Shown here: positions 1 to 9,854 of the stretch, piece after piece | How the letters are laid out: each line of letters starts with the position of its first letter | Position numbering within the stretch: position 1 is the stretch's first letter | Assembly: GCA_014058105.1 (NCBI GenBank) | Contig: JACGCM010002890.1 | Span: 2,294,001 to 2,358,000, forward strand | Direction: 5' to 3' | Length of the DNA stretch: 64,000 nt | Origin: Kingdonia uniflora | Taxonomy: Eukaryota; Streptophyta; Magnoliopsida; Ranunculales; Circaeasteraceae | Program-made: the position numbers and the translations under genes | The notes under the pieces: model-generated | Database searches by the model: none | What the model saw: the letters and a program-made list of their open reading frames with translations, nothing else | Told to the model about the DNA's origin: nothing

Positions 1-1015
1 TGACAGCCTGAGCTTCATGAATGAGCTTTTGTTTCTCTGAAACCAAATGCAGTCCATTACAGCCAACATAGCATTTCTCCAAAGATCCTTAACATAGCTG
101 CTACCACCTCTGCAAGCAGTAAAAGAGAATGGAAATTTCAGTTGGAGACATTTTATTTGTAATGAAAAATGTCAAGGAGCCAATGCCAAACATTCAGAGC
201 ATGAGAGCAGTGTAGAAAAATGTGTTCAACAGTCTCAACATGAGATTTGCATAGAACACATTGTGAAGTTAAAGGGATTTGTTTAGATTGGATTTTGTCA
301 TCAGTGGGCAGTGCACAATGAAATATTCTTTAGCTAGGTTAGAGAGTCTAGGGAAGGAGTTAAGCTGCCAGATTTTGAACCACCAACAGTTGTTAGACCT
401 GTTTCTGATGTAGTTATAGGTTTCTGAAACTGAGAAAGTATCTTGAACATTGGGCTTATAGAAGCAAGTATCCTCAAAATTGGCGATCCTAATGTTGTCT
501 AAGTTAATCCCAACCTTAAACAGTAACTGGCTGTTCTGATGATTAAGATTCCAATTGTTAGTCTGAATGAAATCAGAAACCAAGTCATGTTTCCTCATCC
601 AGTTAACTTGAGAAAGGCCCGTGTGTCCCTTAGAGGACCTTGATCGGTCCAGACATCTCTCCAAGCATTAATTGACTCTCCATTACCTATAATCCAAAAA
701 GATTCCTTAATAAGATCAGGCAGAATATTTTTAATTCCAGGCCAAATAGAAGATTGTTTGTAGTAGGCAGTAGCATCCCCAGCTCTTGTAAGAAATTTTG
801 CTCTCATGTAATTAGCCCACAAGCTTCCTTCAGTGATGAAGTTCCATGCCAGTTTCATAAGCATAGTTATGTTGATATCAGAGAATCTTGTCAAACCCAG
901 ACCTCCCTCTTGCATTGGCCTACAACATTTCTCCCAACTGACGATAATGTCCTTCTTCTTACATGGATCCATAAGCTCAAATCGTTTTGGGATGATAAGA
1001 TCCTGTTCTTCTAAT
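1..1015 (-). pseudogene. LINE retrotransposon ORF2, 3' part (reverse transcriptase C-terminus and zf-RVT)
   Basis: Two overlapping minus-strand reading frames (972 to 595, then 664 to 269, continuing to about 150) give the tail of a plant LINE ORF2. The upstream part has the post-polymerase block with 'CRPMQEGGLGLTRFSDIN', 'KLAWNF' and 'SFWIIGNGESINAWRDVW'. The downstream part ends in the zinc-binding zf-RVT segment 'CVLCKSHVETVEHIFLHC' followed by a stop after FHYK near 168. The frame changes around 600-660, so it is a pseudogene. The polymerase core would lie upstream, but the LINE similarity ends near 1015 where gypsy-like sequence begins, so it was truncated there. The family assignment is strong; the exact clade is not resolved. 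Confidence 0.85.
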
Positions 1016-1317
1016 TTATTGGATTCTTTATTTATTTAGCAATTGCTTGTCTAGAATTAGGAACTTGCTTTAATCTAAATTAGAGTTATTGTTAAAATAG
1101 AACTTTTGTAATTGAGAAATTTTATACATGAGTTGTCTACGGAATTGAAGTTAAGCAATAATAATTTTCTTTTCAATCTTTCTTCCTAATTTTTCTTCTC
1201 TTCTTTATATCTCTGTGATCTATCTTCTTTTTAACCTTTGTTCTTCTTTTTCTATCTTCAATCTTCTTATCTTATTTCTGCATAAACTTTTTTTCTTATA
1301 ATAGGCTTCTATCATCT

Positions 1318-1334
1318 TGGTATCTAGAGCCTCT
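1318..1334 (+). other. tRNA primer-binding site (initiator-Met type, degenerate)
   Basis: TGGTATCTAGAGCC at this position resembles the plant initiator-methionine tRNA primer site TGGTATCAGAGC. It sits between the LTR-like tail and the start of gag (ATG at 1385), where a primer site belongs. Confidence 0.6.
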
Positions 1335-1384
1335 AGAGGCTCTGATCTTAGGCGCCTTACCACACTCAAGAAGCTGTTGGTAAA

Positions 1385-2900
1385 ATGGAAATCGACATCG
1401 CAGCCATGGCTCAAAGCATCGCAACCTTAACCGACCAACAAAACTACAGTACCAAACCTTGTTCGAGCTCCAATCACAATCTAACACAAAGATGAAGTAT
1501 CAAACTCGTACGAATAAGAATTTTGTCAACCTTAACGCAACTCTACAGAAGTTGATCTCTATCACGACCATCAATGTATTGGAGCATCCACAACGACAAA
1601 CAACTCCTCTGTTGTTACCACATCCGGGTTACCCTATCAACACAACCGCAACCAACTTTTCTTCGACCTTGCAAACACGCTATACACGGGTTGATTTTTT
1701 GAAGTTTAGCGGTGTGAATCCCTTGAGTTGGACATACCAAGCTCAATTATTTTTTAAATTCAATCACACATCGATACATGAGCTGGTTGCTATGGTCTTG
1801 TTCCACCTCGAGGGAAAGGTCGTTAAGTTGTTTCATTGGATAGAGGATTTAATCTCTACATGGTCTTGGGAAGAGTTTCAACCTACATTATGCATAAGAT
1901 TTGGCGCAACCGAGCATACAACCAGGGGAAATTCTCGCTCGGTTAACATAAAAATGCACAACTCAAAAGTATTTGGACAAGTTCGAGCGGCTTTATAACT
2001 TGACCGTGAAGATTTCTGATGCTTTTAAAGTCGATTGTTTTGTTGGTGGCCTGAAAGACGATATTCGATATTCACGGTGAAGTCAAACTTCTCAACCCTG
2101 AAACCCTCCATGAAGCCATTGGCTTAGCATGCCGGGTTGAGGAAAAATTGTCCACCTTTCGTCGACAACCTGGGGCATCTAATGGGCGATTTCTTTAAGT
2201 TTCTCCGTCAGCAACATTGACGTCCACAATTAAACAACCTTGCCAACTCGCCGCCTTACACCAACGGAGATGGGCGAAAGATGTAACAAATGGCTTTGTT
2301 TTAATTGCGACAAACTATTTCAACGAGGACATCAATATAAAGCTAAGCAATTGTTTCTTATGTAAGGAGATTGGCTAGATCATGAAGATTCTATAGGTGA
2401 GATCCATCTTCTAGATTCAAAAGTTGATGAATATGAAGTACAACTAGAGATTTCATTGCATGCGTTGGATGGTTATTCGGCTCCTCAAACCATTCGTGTC
2501 CGTGGCATTATAAAGGGCTGAACCGTTTTTATCTTGTTTGACTCAGGAAGTACCATAATTTCATTGACCCTCACATCGTGCATCAAGTGGGTGGGCTATC
2601 TTAATGTGTTGTGGCTTTTAATGTAATGGCGGTGAACCTCCTTGCCGTGGGAGATGTTTGAAAGTCCCCATTATCATTGATAGTTTTTCTATTTGCGTGG
2701 ATTTGTTTGTTCTTCCTTTGGGAGGTTGTGATGTTGTCCTAGGCGCCCAATGGTTGCGTAATTTAGGACCGATCACACTTAACTTTGATGAGCTATTTAT
2801 GCGCTTTGCATACAATGGGCAAACACATGAGTTTCATGGTATTCGTAATAAATCAGTTTTTGTTGTTAGTTTGCATTGCATTGATAAGACTTTCCGCTGA
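1385..2900 (+). pseudogene. gypsy gag and protease fragment
   Basis: The gag begins at ATG 1385 (MEIDIAAMAQSIATL), shifts frame near 1440, and continues in 1459-1998 with the retrotransposon gag signature 'VDFLKFSGVNPLSWTYQAQL' and 'FHLEGKVVKLFHWIED'. Around 2290-2340 a decayed zinc-knuckle region follows. Around 2440-2600 there is a protease-like segment with 'ILFDSGST' preceded by an in-frame stop. 2658-2900 continues the protease C-terminal domain ('GCDVVLGAQWLRNLGPI'). Several stops and shifts mean no full protein is made. RT and integrase are absent downstream. Confidence 0.75.
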
Positions 2901-2947
2901 GGGGATGAGGTTCTTCTGTTTTGAAAATTATGATTTATGTTAAGTGT

Positions 2948-3180
2948 GATGTCCAGATACATGGATCATATCTTTAGATTATTATTAGTGGGATTTATTT
3001 TTATCTTTAGTTATTTTAGTATATTTAGTAGTTACCTAGTAGGAGTTAGTTTCCTACTAGGAATCTAGTGGTTTCTCTATTTAAATCCCTCTTTAGGGTT
3101 GATTATAATCATCTCTTCAATTATCAATAAACCTTTTCTCTTTTCTCCTTCTAATTTAACTTTCTTCATCCAAATTCTAG
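2948..3180 (+). repeat. Probable 3' LTR remnant of the gypsy relic
   Basis: A TG-started, AT-rich block follows the end of the coding relic. It contains the short inverted sequence ACCTAGTAGGAG / TTTCCTACTAGG and a TATTTAAAT-like promoter element near 3080. Length and position suit a short LTR; the right boundary is uncertain. Confidence 0.45.
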
Positions 3181-3690
3181 ATACATCTCATTTTTGAGAA
3201 AACACATTTTTGCCAACTGTATTTCATACTTTGCCACCCTCCATGATATATTATTATAGAAATTTGTTTGGTTACATCAACGAGCCTCCTAAATCCTATT
3301 TACGAACCATTTCTCTTCGTGATCAGAGTCTCCTATTTAAAGTGGTATACTCGAAAATGATGCTTTCTCTTAAAATTAATGACTTTATTTTCCAGTCTTC
3401 ATGATAGTATTGGAGTAATATAGTTAGTGATGGGAGAATAATGATTTTTTTTTCCTTTTTTTGTTTTTGGTTTAAAAAAAAATAACTCCTGCTCTTTTAA
3501 TTCGCCAACTCCTAATTGATTTTTTTTATTAAACTACCAATCTGTTTATGCGATGCTATGGTAATTGGATTTTTCGTTCTTCAACATTCCTCTCATGCTC
3601 AATGTTACCAATAATCTTGGTAAAGTCTTCGAGTTATTTATGGCATGTTAAATTGCAGAATACCTTCTCTCGTTCTTCTCACTCCAGTGT
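3181..3690. other. Intergenic or intronic DNA, no gene recognised
   Basis: AT-rich with T and A runs near 3448-3483. A 64-codon open frame at 3210-3404 has no recognisable domain. Joined across the Ty3 insertion to 9430 onward, this would be the DNA 5' of the PP2C last exon, so it may be intron sequence of that gene. Confidence 0.5.
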
Positions 3691-3695
3691 ATAGC
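3691..3695. repeat. Target site duplication, left (ATAGC)
   Basis: ATAGC immediately left of the 3' LTR, identical to 9425-9429. This proves that both LTRs came from a single insertion. Confidence 0.93.
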
Positions 3696-4263
3696 TAATC
3701 CACAATACAATAGAGAAACCCTAGTTAGCAGAAAATTACGAAGAATACCAAAAAATTGGATTGGGAAAAGTCCCTTTAAAAGCTTCAATTGCTTAAACGC
3801 AGTTAATTACAATGAATTACTCTAAACCCTAGCTTCTTCTTCAGAACTTTCTATTGAACTAACATAAACTTAAAAAAAAAAACCTAAGTTCCCTTTATAT
3901 ACTAGGGAACTAAAAACACTAATAACACGGATCTCGAGGCAAAACTACGCCTCAAAATAACAACCTACGCCAAGCTCGTTCGAACGGCATCCAAGCCCGT
4001 TCGAACGACTTTACGCTAATTGGTCTTAAACACTAGAAACTTGACAAGTCGTTCGAACGACATCCAAGCTCGTTCGAACAAAATTTGTTTATGGGCCAAA
4101 ATTCCAGGGGATTGAACATTGGTCGTTCGAACGAAAATAGGGAGTCGTTCGAACGACTTTGGGTTCCTGGGCCAAATTCCAGAGAGATGGAAAAGGGTCG
4201 TTCGAACGACTCTATACCTCGTTCGAACGACATTACGATAATTCCCTAGATTCTCCTGGATCA
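3696..4263 (-). repeat. 3' LTR of the Ty3/gypsy element
   Basis: 568 bp, about 90% or more similar by eye to 8855-9424. On the minus strand it begins TGATCC and ends GGATTA. A TATA box (TATATAAAG, minus strand) lies at about 3893-3901. Eight exact copies of the palindrome GTTCGAAC start at 3978, 3999, 4051, 4072, 4125, 4147, 4200 and 4221, upstream of the TATA box in the direction of transcription (U3 region). Confidence 0.93.
3978..4228. repeat. Regularly spaced GTTCGAAC palindrome array in the LTR
   Basis: Eight 8-bp palindromes, most extended to TCGTTCGAACGA, occur as four pairs. Members of a pair start 21-22 bp apart and pairs repeat every 73-75 bp. Flanking sequence is only loosely repeated (for example GGGCCAAAATTCCAG and GGGCCAAATTCCAG after two of the pairs), so the palindromes are better kept than their surroundings. 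This suggests selected protein-binding sites in the U3 promoter. Confidence 0.85.
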
Positions 4264-4479
4264 TGGCTCCCCCCTTTAGGAGCCTTAAGCTCCTGCTCAA
4301 GCTAGAACTGGAGATGTGGGAATGCGGCAGTGCCCATTTTCCCATTTGTACCACTTCGACTTACTAGGTAGCTGACCCTTCTCAACTCGGAATAATTCAA
4401 TACCACCCCGTCTTGTAGTATGAACTTTCCTCTCTAGAATACCATCCTCCTGCAACGGATCTTCTCTTTCCATTCATAA

Positions 4480-4791
4480 GTCATCAACTGACGGTAGGCG
4501 AGTGTCGATTGTAGAGTCTTCATCTAAAAGAGAAGGCTCAAACAGCTTCAAATGCTTGACATTAATCACCGAATACATCTTCATGAAAGGTGGCAAATCC
4601 AATTAGAATGCATTGTCACCAATCTTCTTGAGTATCAAAAACAGACCATAACGGATAGGTTTGAGCTTCTTACCTTCCCCCTTAAGCCGCTCCTTACCCA
4701 AATGCAACCAAACTAAGTCGCCCTCTTGAAAAGTACACTCAACCCGATGCTTGTCGTGGCGAGCCTTATACTTCGCTTGAGTCATCTTCAA
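4480..4791 (-). pseudogene. Integrase C-terminal GPY/F-like domain of the Ty3/gypsy element
   Basis: Minus strand 4791-4603 reads 'GDLVWLHLGKERLKGEGKKL' and 'RYGLFLILKKIGDNAF', the GPY/F module that follows the integrase core, with Gly-Pro-Phe altered to Gly-Leu-Phe. Conserved tail sequence ('YSVINVKHLKLFEPSLLDED') continues past a stop toward 4480. No chromodomain was recognised. Confidence 0.8.
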
Positions 4792-4857
4792 TTGTGTTTC
4801 AACCGCCTCATGAACCTTGCGTATCCTCTCAATGAAACGCGGAGCTTTAACTTGCTT

Positions 4858-5841
4858 TTATTCCTCCTTCCCTGATACCGTCTTGTCGCCAAGACTAAAC
4901 GCCAAATCAAAAGGGCTTTGCGGCAAGTACCCCAAACAAACTTCAAATGGAGACTTCAAAGTGGAACCATGAATCGCCCGGTTGAACGCAAACTGAAGAT
5001 ATGGTGAACTCTCATCCCAAGTCGTAGGATGCTTAGAATGGAATCCCCGTAATAAATGTACCAAATTGCGATTAACTACCTTTGTTTGCCCGTCAGTCTG
5101 CGGATGAAAAACGGTACTTCTCTTCAACTTAGTGTCCATCATCCCCCATAACGATCTCCAGAAATGCCCCAAAAAGTGGTTATCCCTATCAAAAATAATA
5201 GAAGGGAGCCCAAAATACCTCCGGACGTCTCTAAAAACAATCGCACTGCTCCTTCCCCCGGTGATCGTCTTCTGGCATGGAATAAAAACAATCATCTTGC
5301 TGAATCGATCCACCACCACAAACAAATGGTCATTCTTACACCTGGTCATGGGCAAACCACCCATAAAATCTATCGAAATGCTCTCCCAAGGTCGACTAGG
5401 AACTGGCAAAGGTATGTATAGTCCTATCCTATTGGAAGGCTTTGATGTGTTGCATAATACGCAACCACGAACCACACGAGCAACATCCACCGGCATCTTC
5501 GGCCAATTGACATAATGCTGCAAATTCAAAAGTCTTCTCAACCTCGAAATGTCCTGATGTACCTCTCGAATCCAATACAAACGGTCTCCACTCTCCGGAA
5601 TAGATAGTAGACTGCTCCTGTAAATTAAACCATCCTTCAAAACATACTCGCATGTCTTGCCTTGCAGCAACTTCTCGTGAATCCTACTGAGCTCTTTGTC
5701 GTCGTTATACCCTGAAACGTACTCAGAAGGAACAATAAGCTGGATCTGTATAGCTACCAACAAAGCGGAAATAGTTGGTATTGGGGGTCGAGATAACATA
5801 TCAGCCATTTTGTTGCCCACTCCTTTCTTATACTTGATCAA
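4858..5841 (-). pseudogene. RNase H end and integrase of the Ty3/gypsy element
   Basis: A 327-codon open frame starts inside the RNase H tail ('GNKMADMLSRPP'), passes the HHCC zinc region ('CVLCNTSK') and enters the DDE core: 'SIDFMGGLP' (first Asp) and 'IFDRDNHF' (second Asp). The expected Glu is replaced: the sequence reads 'QTDGQTKVVNRNL' where family members have TEVVNR. The loss of the third acid should kill strand transfer although the frame is still open. The C-terminal GPY/F-like part follows in 4791-4603. Confidence 0.92.
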
Positions 5842-6110
5842 TAAGGTAAACTGCTAAAGGTACAACATCCACTTCATATGGCATGCTTGTTGTAGCTTGG
5901 ACTGGGTAGATAAGAACTGTAATGGTTTGTGATTGGAATGTACCACAACTTCCTTCCCCAATAAGTAACTCCGCCAATGTTTCACTGATTAATATAATGC
6001 GTAGAACTCCTTATCGTAGGTAGGATAGTTGTGTACTGCTCCTGTAAACATCTCAGAATGGTAAGCAACCGGCTTCCCATCCTGTAAAAGGATTGCTCCC
6101 AATGCATAGT

Positions 6111-7044
6111 CTAACGCATCTGTCTCGACCTCAAAAGGCCGTTGCAAATTGGGCAATGTGCATCCGTAATCTTGCGCTTCAGTAACAGAAAAGTCTTCTC
6201 ATGGTGCTCTTTCCACACAAACTGTACTCTGGTCTTCGTTAACGAATGTAAAGGTGCGCCTATTTGTGAAAAATGGCCAATAAACTTTCGTAAGTATTGA
6301 CAAGAACCCATAAAACTCCTCACTTCCGTTACTGTACGGGGTCTAGGCCAATTAGTAATGACCGAGACCTTATCTGGATTGACCTTAAGCTCGCGGCCAC
6401 CAACAATAAATCCCCAATAGACCAGCTCCCTCTTCCTATACTCGCACTTCTTCCCGTTTAGAAAAAGTTGTGATCGCAAAACGCCCACACTTTGCGTAAA
6501 TGCCATCCCCAAGGTGCTCCTCTCATGTACGACTATATATTAAGATATCATCCAAATACACAATCACAAAATCATCAATAAAAGCACAAAGTGCCTTATT
6601 CATTAAACGCATAAACGTCGCCGGGGCATTGCATAACCCAAAGGGAATCACCAACCACTCAAATAGGCCCTGTTTGGTCTTGAACGCTGTCTTCCAAGTA
6701 TCTTCTTCACGGATTCTAACTTGATGGTAACCCGACTTCAGATCCAACTTGGTGAAAAACCGAGCCGTCTGCAACTCAACTAAAAGCTCGTCAATCCGTT
6801 GAAGCGGATAACGATTCTTCACAATAATCTTGTTCAGCGCCCGATAATCCACACACATCCTCCAAGACCCATCCTTCTTCGGCACCAATAACATCGGTGA
6901 ACCACAAGGTGAGCAACTTGGATTAATAACTCCTTGCTCCAGGAGTTCATGTACCTGTTTCTTGATCTCATCAGACTCTGTAACAAAAGTCTGATATAAC
7001 CCAATATTGGGTAGTGGCTCACCATTCACCTCCGCGACATCCAT
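6111..7044 (-). pseudogene. Reverse transcriptase of the Ty3/gypsy element
   Basis: Frames 7044-6523 and 6512-6111 together give the RT. Seen in order: 'KKDGSWRMCVDYRALNKI', 'FTKLDLKSGYHQVRI', 'FGLCNAPATFMRLMN', the catalytic 'VYLDDILIYSRT' (YLDD) and, in the second frame, 'VRSFMGSCQYLRKFIGHF'. The two frames are shifted near 6515-6525, just after the catalytic motif. RNase H follows from about 6110 to 5845 with several stops ('KEFYALY', 'HKPLQFL'). Confidence 0.92.
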
Positions 7045-7438
7045 TCTATGCCCAAAAACAGGACTTCATTCTCCTCTTGCAACTTCCCCATATCGGTTTG
7101 TTGCTTAGGAGACATTGCCAAAGTAGACAACACCTTAGCCTTAGGACCCTCTTGAACCGGTCGCACCGACAACAATACAAATTTGCTGCTCGCATAAACC
7201 AACCTCTTCGCCTGAGTCGCCGTTACTAAATTATTGGTAGTGAGATGTTCCTTGCATGCATTGATATGAATCTCCGTCCCATCCTTCACAAGACATACTT
7301 GCGAGCTCTACGGTAAAGGATTGCATCTCAGTCCCAAAGATAAGGGCTACCCAAGATGACTTGACACACCTCCAAAGGAACCACCTCACATGTCACTTCG
7401 TCAATAAACTTCTCAGTAATCGCAAACTTGAACGTACA

Positions 7439-7939
7439 CTACTTACTGATTTCCAACTCTGCGTCTTTCTGAATCCAACCCAAACCGTACGGTTTAGGAT
7501 GAGCCACAGTAGCCAAACCCATCTTCTTCACTACCTTCTCAGAAATTAAATTCTTCTGACTACCCAGATCAATGATGGCCTCGACTAAGCTCTGTTTTAC
7601 TTGAATGCTGACATAAAAAAGCTCTTCCCGACTCGCCTCGTCGATAGCTATAGGTTGCTTGAACATTAGAGTAAGCTTATGAGTTGGCTTATCTAAATTC
7701 GGAAGATCCACAATCGTTGCGGCTAGTACACGTTTCTCCTTCTTGCCCCTCTCTTTCTTCGGCCAAAGCTCCGGGTGAAGTTTCCAACATCTATCTGAAA
7801 TGTTCCCATTAGCCTTACAATGACTACAGATATTCCCTTTGAATGAAGACCCCTCTCCTTTGGACTCCCCTTTCTGTTCGTACTTCCAATTAGCCTTGTA
7901 CCCTGGCTTGCTCTTGTCGTCTTTCTTGTCACTCTTCAA
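7439..7939 (-). pseudogene. gag zinc knuckle and aspartic protease of the Ty3/gypsy element
   Basis: This 166-codon frame holds the gag CCHC knuckle followed by the protease. The knuckle reads 'CSHCKANGNISDRCW': the usual histidine is Asn. The protease active site reads 'IDLGSQKNLIS' where D-S/T-G-S is expected, so the middle residue is Leu. Both changes should abolish function. The frame continues past a break into 7289-7026, the linker to reverse transcriptase. Confidence 0.8.
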
Positions 7940-8203
7940 GTACTTGCCTTCAATGGCAATTGCTTTAACAGTAGCATCTTCGATATTTTCTACATTAAAG
8001 AGCTTTAATTATCTTATAATGGACTCCGACAAACCTCCCGTATATTTCATGAACACTTCGTACTCATCCACATCAATATCCAAAAATAACATTTGGTTGT
8101 GAAACTCCGTAGTGAACTATTGTACGGATTGCCCAAACTTTTGGCGCAAATTGTGCTATTTGTACCCGCTCCTGTTCATACCCAATTGGATAGAATTGCT
8201 TCC

Positions 8204-8707
8204 TCACCAAAACTTGAATTCTTTCCAACTCAAACTTCCTACATCGTGGCGTTTACGATAGGATTTCCACCACGTTAGTGAATGACTTGCGAATTTCAAC
8301 GTAGAGAAACAAATTTTTTGAGCGTTGGAATATTCATAAATGGAAAAATAGGTCTCTAACCTATCTAACCAATTATCCAACTTCTCGGCATTGACTGAAC
8401 CATCGAATACCGGAATTTCAATCTTAAAGTCAATACGAAGATTACGCATAAGATTCATTGACTTACCAAAACCCGAGCGCTCTTTGACGGATTCGGCATC
8501 ACTAGAATCGCTATCTATCTCCGTATTATTCCCGTCTCCATCTACCTTCATAACCCTTTTTTTCCTCAAGCGGCCTCGCCGTGTCGGCGAAGCGGAAGCC
8601 TTCGCGAGGTTTGTGAGACTCAATTGTTCAACTAACTCCCCTACAATAGAAGTTAGGTCGGAAACTGTCGTTTCCAAAGTCGTGAGTCGATCGTTGGAAT
8701 CGTCCAT
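8204..8707 (-). pseudogene. gag of the Ty3/gypsy element, N-terminal and central part
   Basis: The likely start is the ATG at 8707 (MDDSNDRLTTLE), because the longer frame to 8815 runs into the leader beside the LTR. The protein has an N-terminal coiled stretch, a basic segment (RRGRLRKKR), an acidic Ser/Asp run, then the retrotransposon gag core 'IPVFDGSVNAEKLDNWLDRL' and 'LTWWKSYRKR'. The frame is lost after 8204 and the region 7940-8203 has no intact frame. Confidence 0.85.
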
Positions 8708-8854
8708 CTCCAAATTGTCCTTCTTCGAATTAGGTTTGCGATGAATCGTCAACAGACTCACTAGCTTCTCCTTCGTTTGCTTGAGATGGTCACGTGTAGA
8801 CACTATAAACCACAATCAACCCTCGAGAATCGTAACTGGAAAACTGATACTACT

Positions 8855-9424
8855 TATTCCACAATACGATAGAGAAACCCTAGTTAGCAAAAAAATACGA
8901 AGAACACCAAAAAATTGGATTGGGAAAAGTCCCTTTAAGAGCTTCAATTGCTTAAACGCAGTTAATTACAATGAATTACTCTAAACCCTAGCTTCTTCCT
9001 CCGAACTTTCTATTGAACTAACATAAGCTTAAAAAAAAAACCTAAGTCCCCTTTATATACTAGGGAACTAAAAACACTACTAGCACGAATCTCGAGGCAA
9101 AACTACGCCTCAAAATAACAACCTATGCCAAGCTCGTTCGTACGGCGGCGTCCAAGTCCGTTCGAACGACTTTACGCTAATTGGTCTTAAGCCCTAGAAA
9201 CTTGACAAGTCGTTCGAACGGCATCTAAGCTCGTATGAGCGAAATTTTTCTATGGGCCAAAATTCCAGGGGATTGAACATTGGTCGTTCGAGCGAAAATA
9301 GGGAGTTGTTCGAACGACTTTGGGTTCCTGGGCCAAATTCCAGAGAGATGGAAAAGGGTCGTTCGAACGACTCTATACCTTGTTCGAACGACATTACGAT
9401 AATTCCCTAGATTCTCCTGGATCA
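8855..9424 (-). repeat. 5' LTR of the Ty3/gypsy element
   Basis: 570 bp partner of 3696-4263. A TATA box for minus-strand transcription is at about 9051-9058. The palindrome array is present but partly decayed: intact GTTCGAAC at 9160, 9212, 9307, 9361 and 9382, and mutated copies near 9136, 9232 and 9285. A degenerate initiator-Met-like primer site (GTAGTATCAG) follows on the minus strand at about 8845-8854. Confidence 0.93.
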
Positions 9425-9429
9425 ATAGC
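9425..9429. repeat. Target site duplication, right (ATAGC)
   Basis: ATAGC immediately right of the 5' LTR, matching 3691-3695. Confidence 0.93.
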
Positions 9430-9729
9430 AAGTGTAATATTCTTCAACTAGAGACCCATATATATGATATGTATTCCAGAAATAGAGTATATAGTGGAAT
9501 ATGACCAAAATGAAATGTGTTCTGTGCAGGTCCAATGGGATTGGGGCTAAATAACCTTTCTCATACCCTGATTATACATACATTGAAGAAAAAGCCTGAC
9601 CAGTTTTACAATCTGACTGTTGATCTCACTTATCTATTTTCTCTTACTTGATGTACCTGATATGAACTTAATTTCTTGTCAGTCATAAGTATTTCTTGCA
9701 AATTTTGAAAGCTATTCTTTTATTTGTAG

Positions 9730-9854
9730 GAATGGATTTTCATGAATTACTGGACATACCGCAAGGAGACCGTAGAAAGTATCATGATGATGTTACAGTT
9801 ATGGTGATATCACTTGAAGGAAGAATCTGGAAATCATCGGGAAAGTACTTGTGA
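9730..9854 (+). CDS. PP2C-type protein phosphatase, last exon only
   Basis: A TTTGTAG acceptor precedes an exon reading '[18 protein letters not shown]', '[15 protein letters not shown]' and 'KSSGKYL' then TGA at 9852-9854. This is the typical C-terminus of plant PP2C (PPM family) phosphatases, Ser/Thr phosphatases needing Mg or Mn; the adjacent Asp-Asp of 'HDDVTV' is the last metal-site motif of the fold. The upstream exons are not visible in 9430-9729 or in 3181-3690, so they lie left of the window or are gone. The Ty3 element at 3696-9424 is inserted upstream, antisense. Whether the gene is still expressed cannot be told. Confidence 0.8.

Larger units (their letters stand above)
1016..3180 (+). 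mobile_element. Internally deleted Ty3/gypsy retrotransposon relic
   Basis: Order on the plus strand is: T-rich LTR-like tail, primer-binding site, gag, aspartic-protease region, then a second LTR-like block starting near 2948. No reverse transcriptase, RNase H or integrase is seen, so the element appears to have lost most of pol. The left edge abuts the truncated LINE. I could not align the left LTR remnant (1016-1316) convincingly with the right one (2948-3180), so the LTR calls rest on position, the primer site and the sequence just before the right LTR, which resembles the usual C-terminal coding end of such elements. Confidence 0.65.
3696..9424 (-). mobile_element. Full-length Ty3/gypsy LTR retrotransposon
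   Basis: Two LTRs (568 and 570 bp) bound a gag-pol on the minus strand in the order gag, protease, RT, RNase H, integrase, GPY/F-like tail. LTR ends are TGATCC...GGATTA (minus strand). A polypurine tract (AAAGGGGGGAG) lies directly upstream of the 3' LTR at 4264-4280. A perfect 5-bp target duplication ATAGC occurs at 3691-3695 and 9425-9429. All genes are broken, so the copy is dead, but the structure is complete. It sits upstream of the PP2C last exon, on the opposite strand. Confidence 0.95.

Noticed and set aside
1016..3180. A complete LTR pair for the first gypsy relic
   Set aside because: I could not align 1016-1316 with 2948-3180 and found no target duplication, so only a relic is claimed.
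3978..4228. Regularly spaced short repeats that look CRISPR-like
   Set aside because: Units are 8-12 bp palindromes in a plant LTR, in pairs, with related spacers; a CRISPR array needs longer identical repeats and unique spacers and does not belong in a plant nuclear genome.
4016..4354. Open frames with repeated 'FERP/SFER' words on the minus strand
   Set aside because: They arise from translating the repeated GTTCGAAC palindromes in the LTR, not from a gene.
9530..9660. A possible extra PP2C exon reading GPMGLGLNNLSH
   Set aside because: It follows a GTGCAG acceptor but does not resemble PP2C sequence and lacks a convincing donor.
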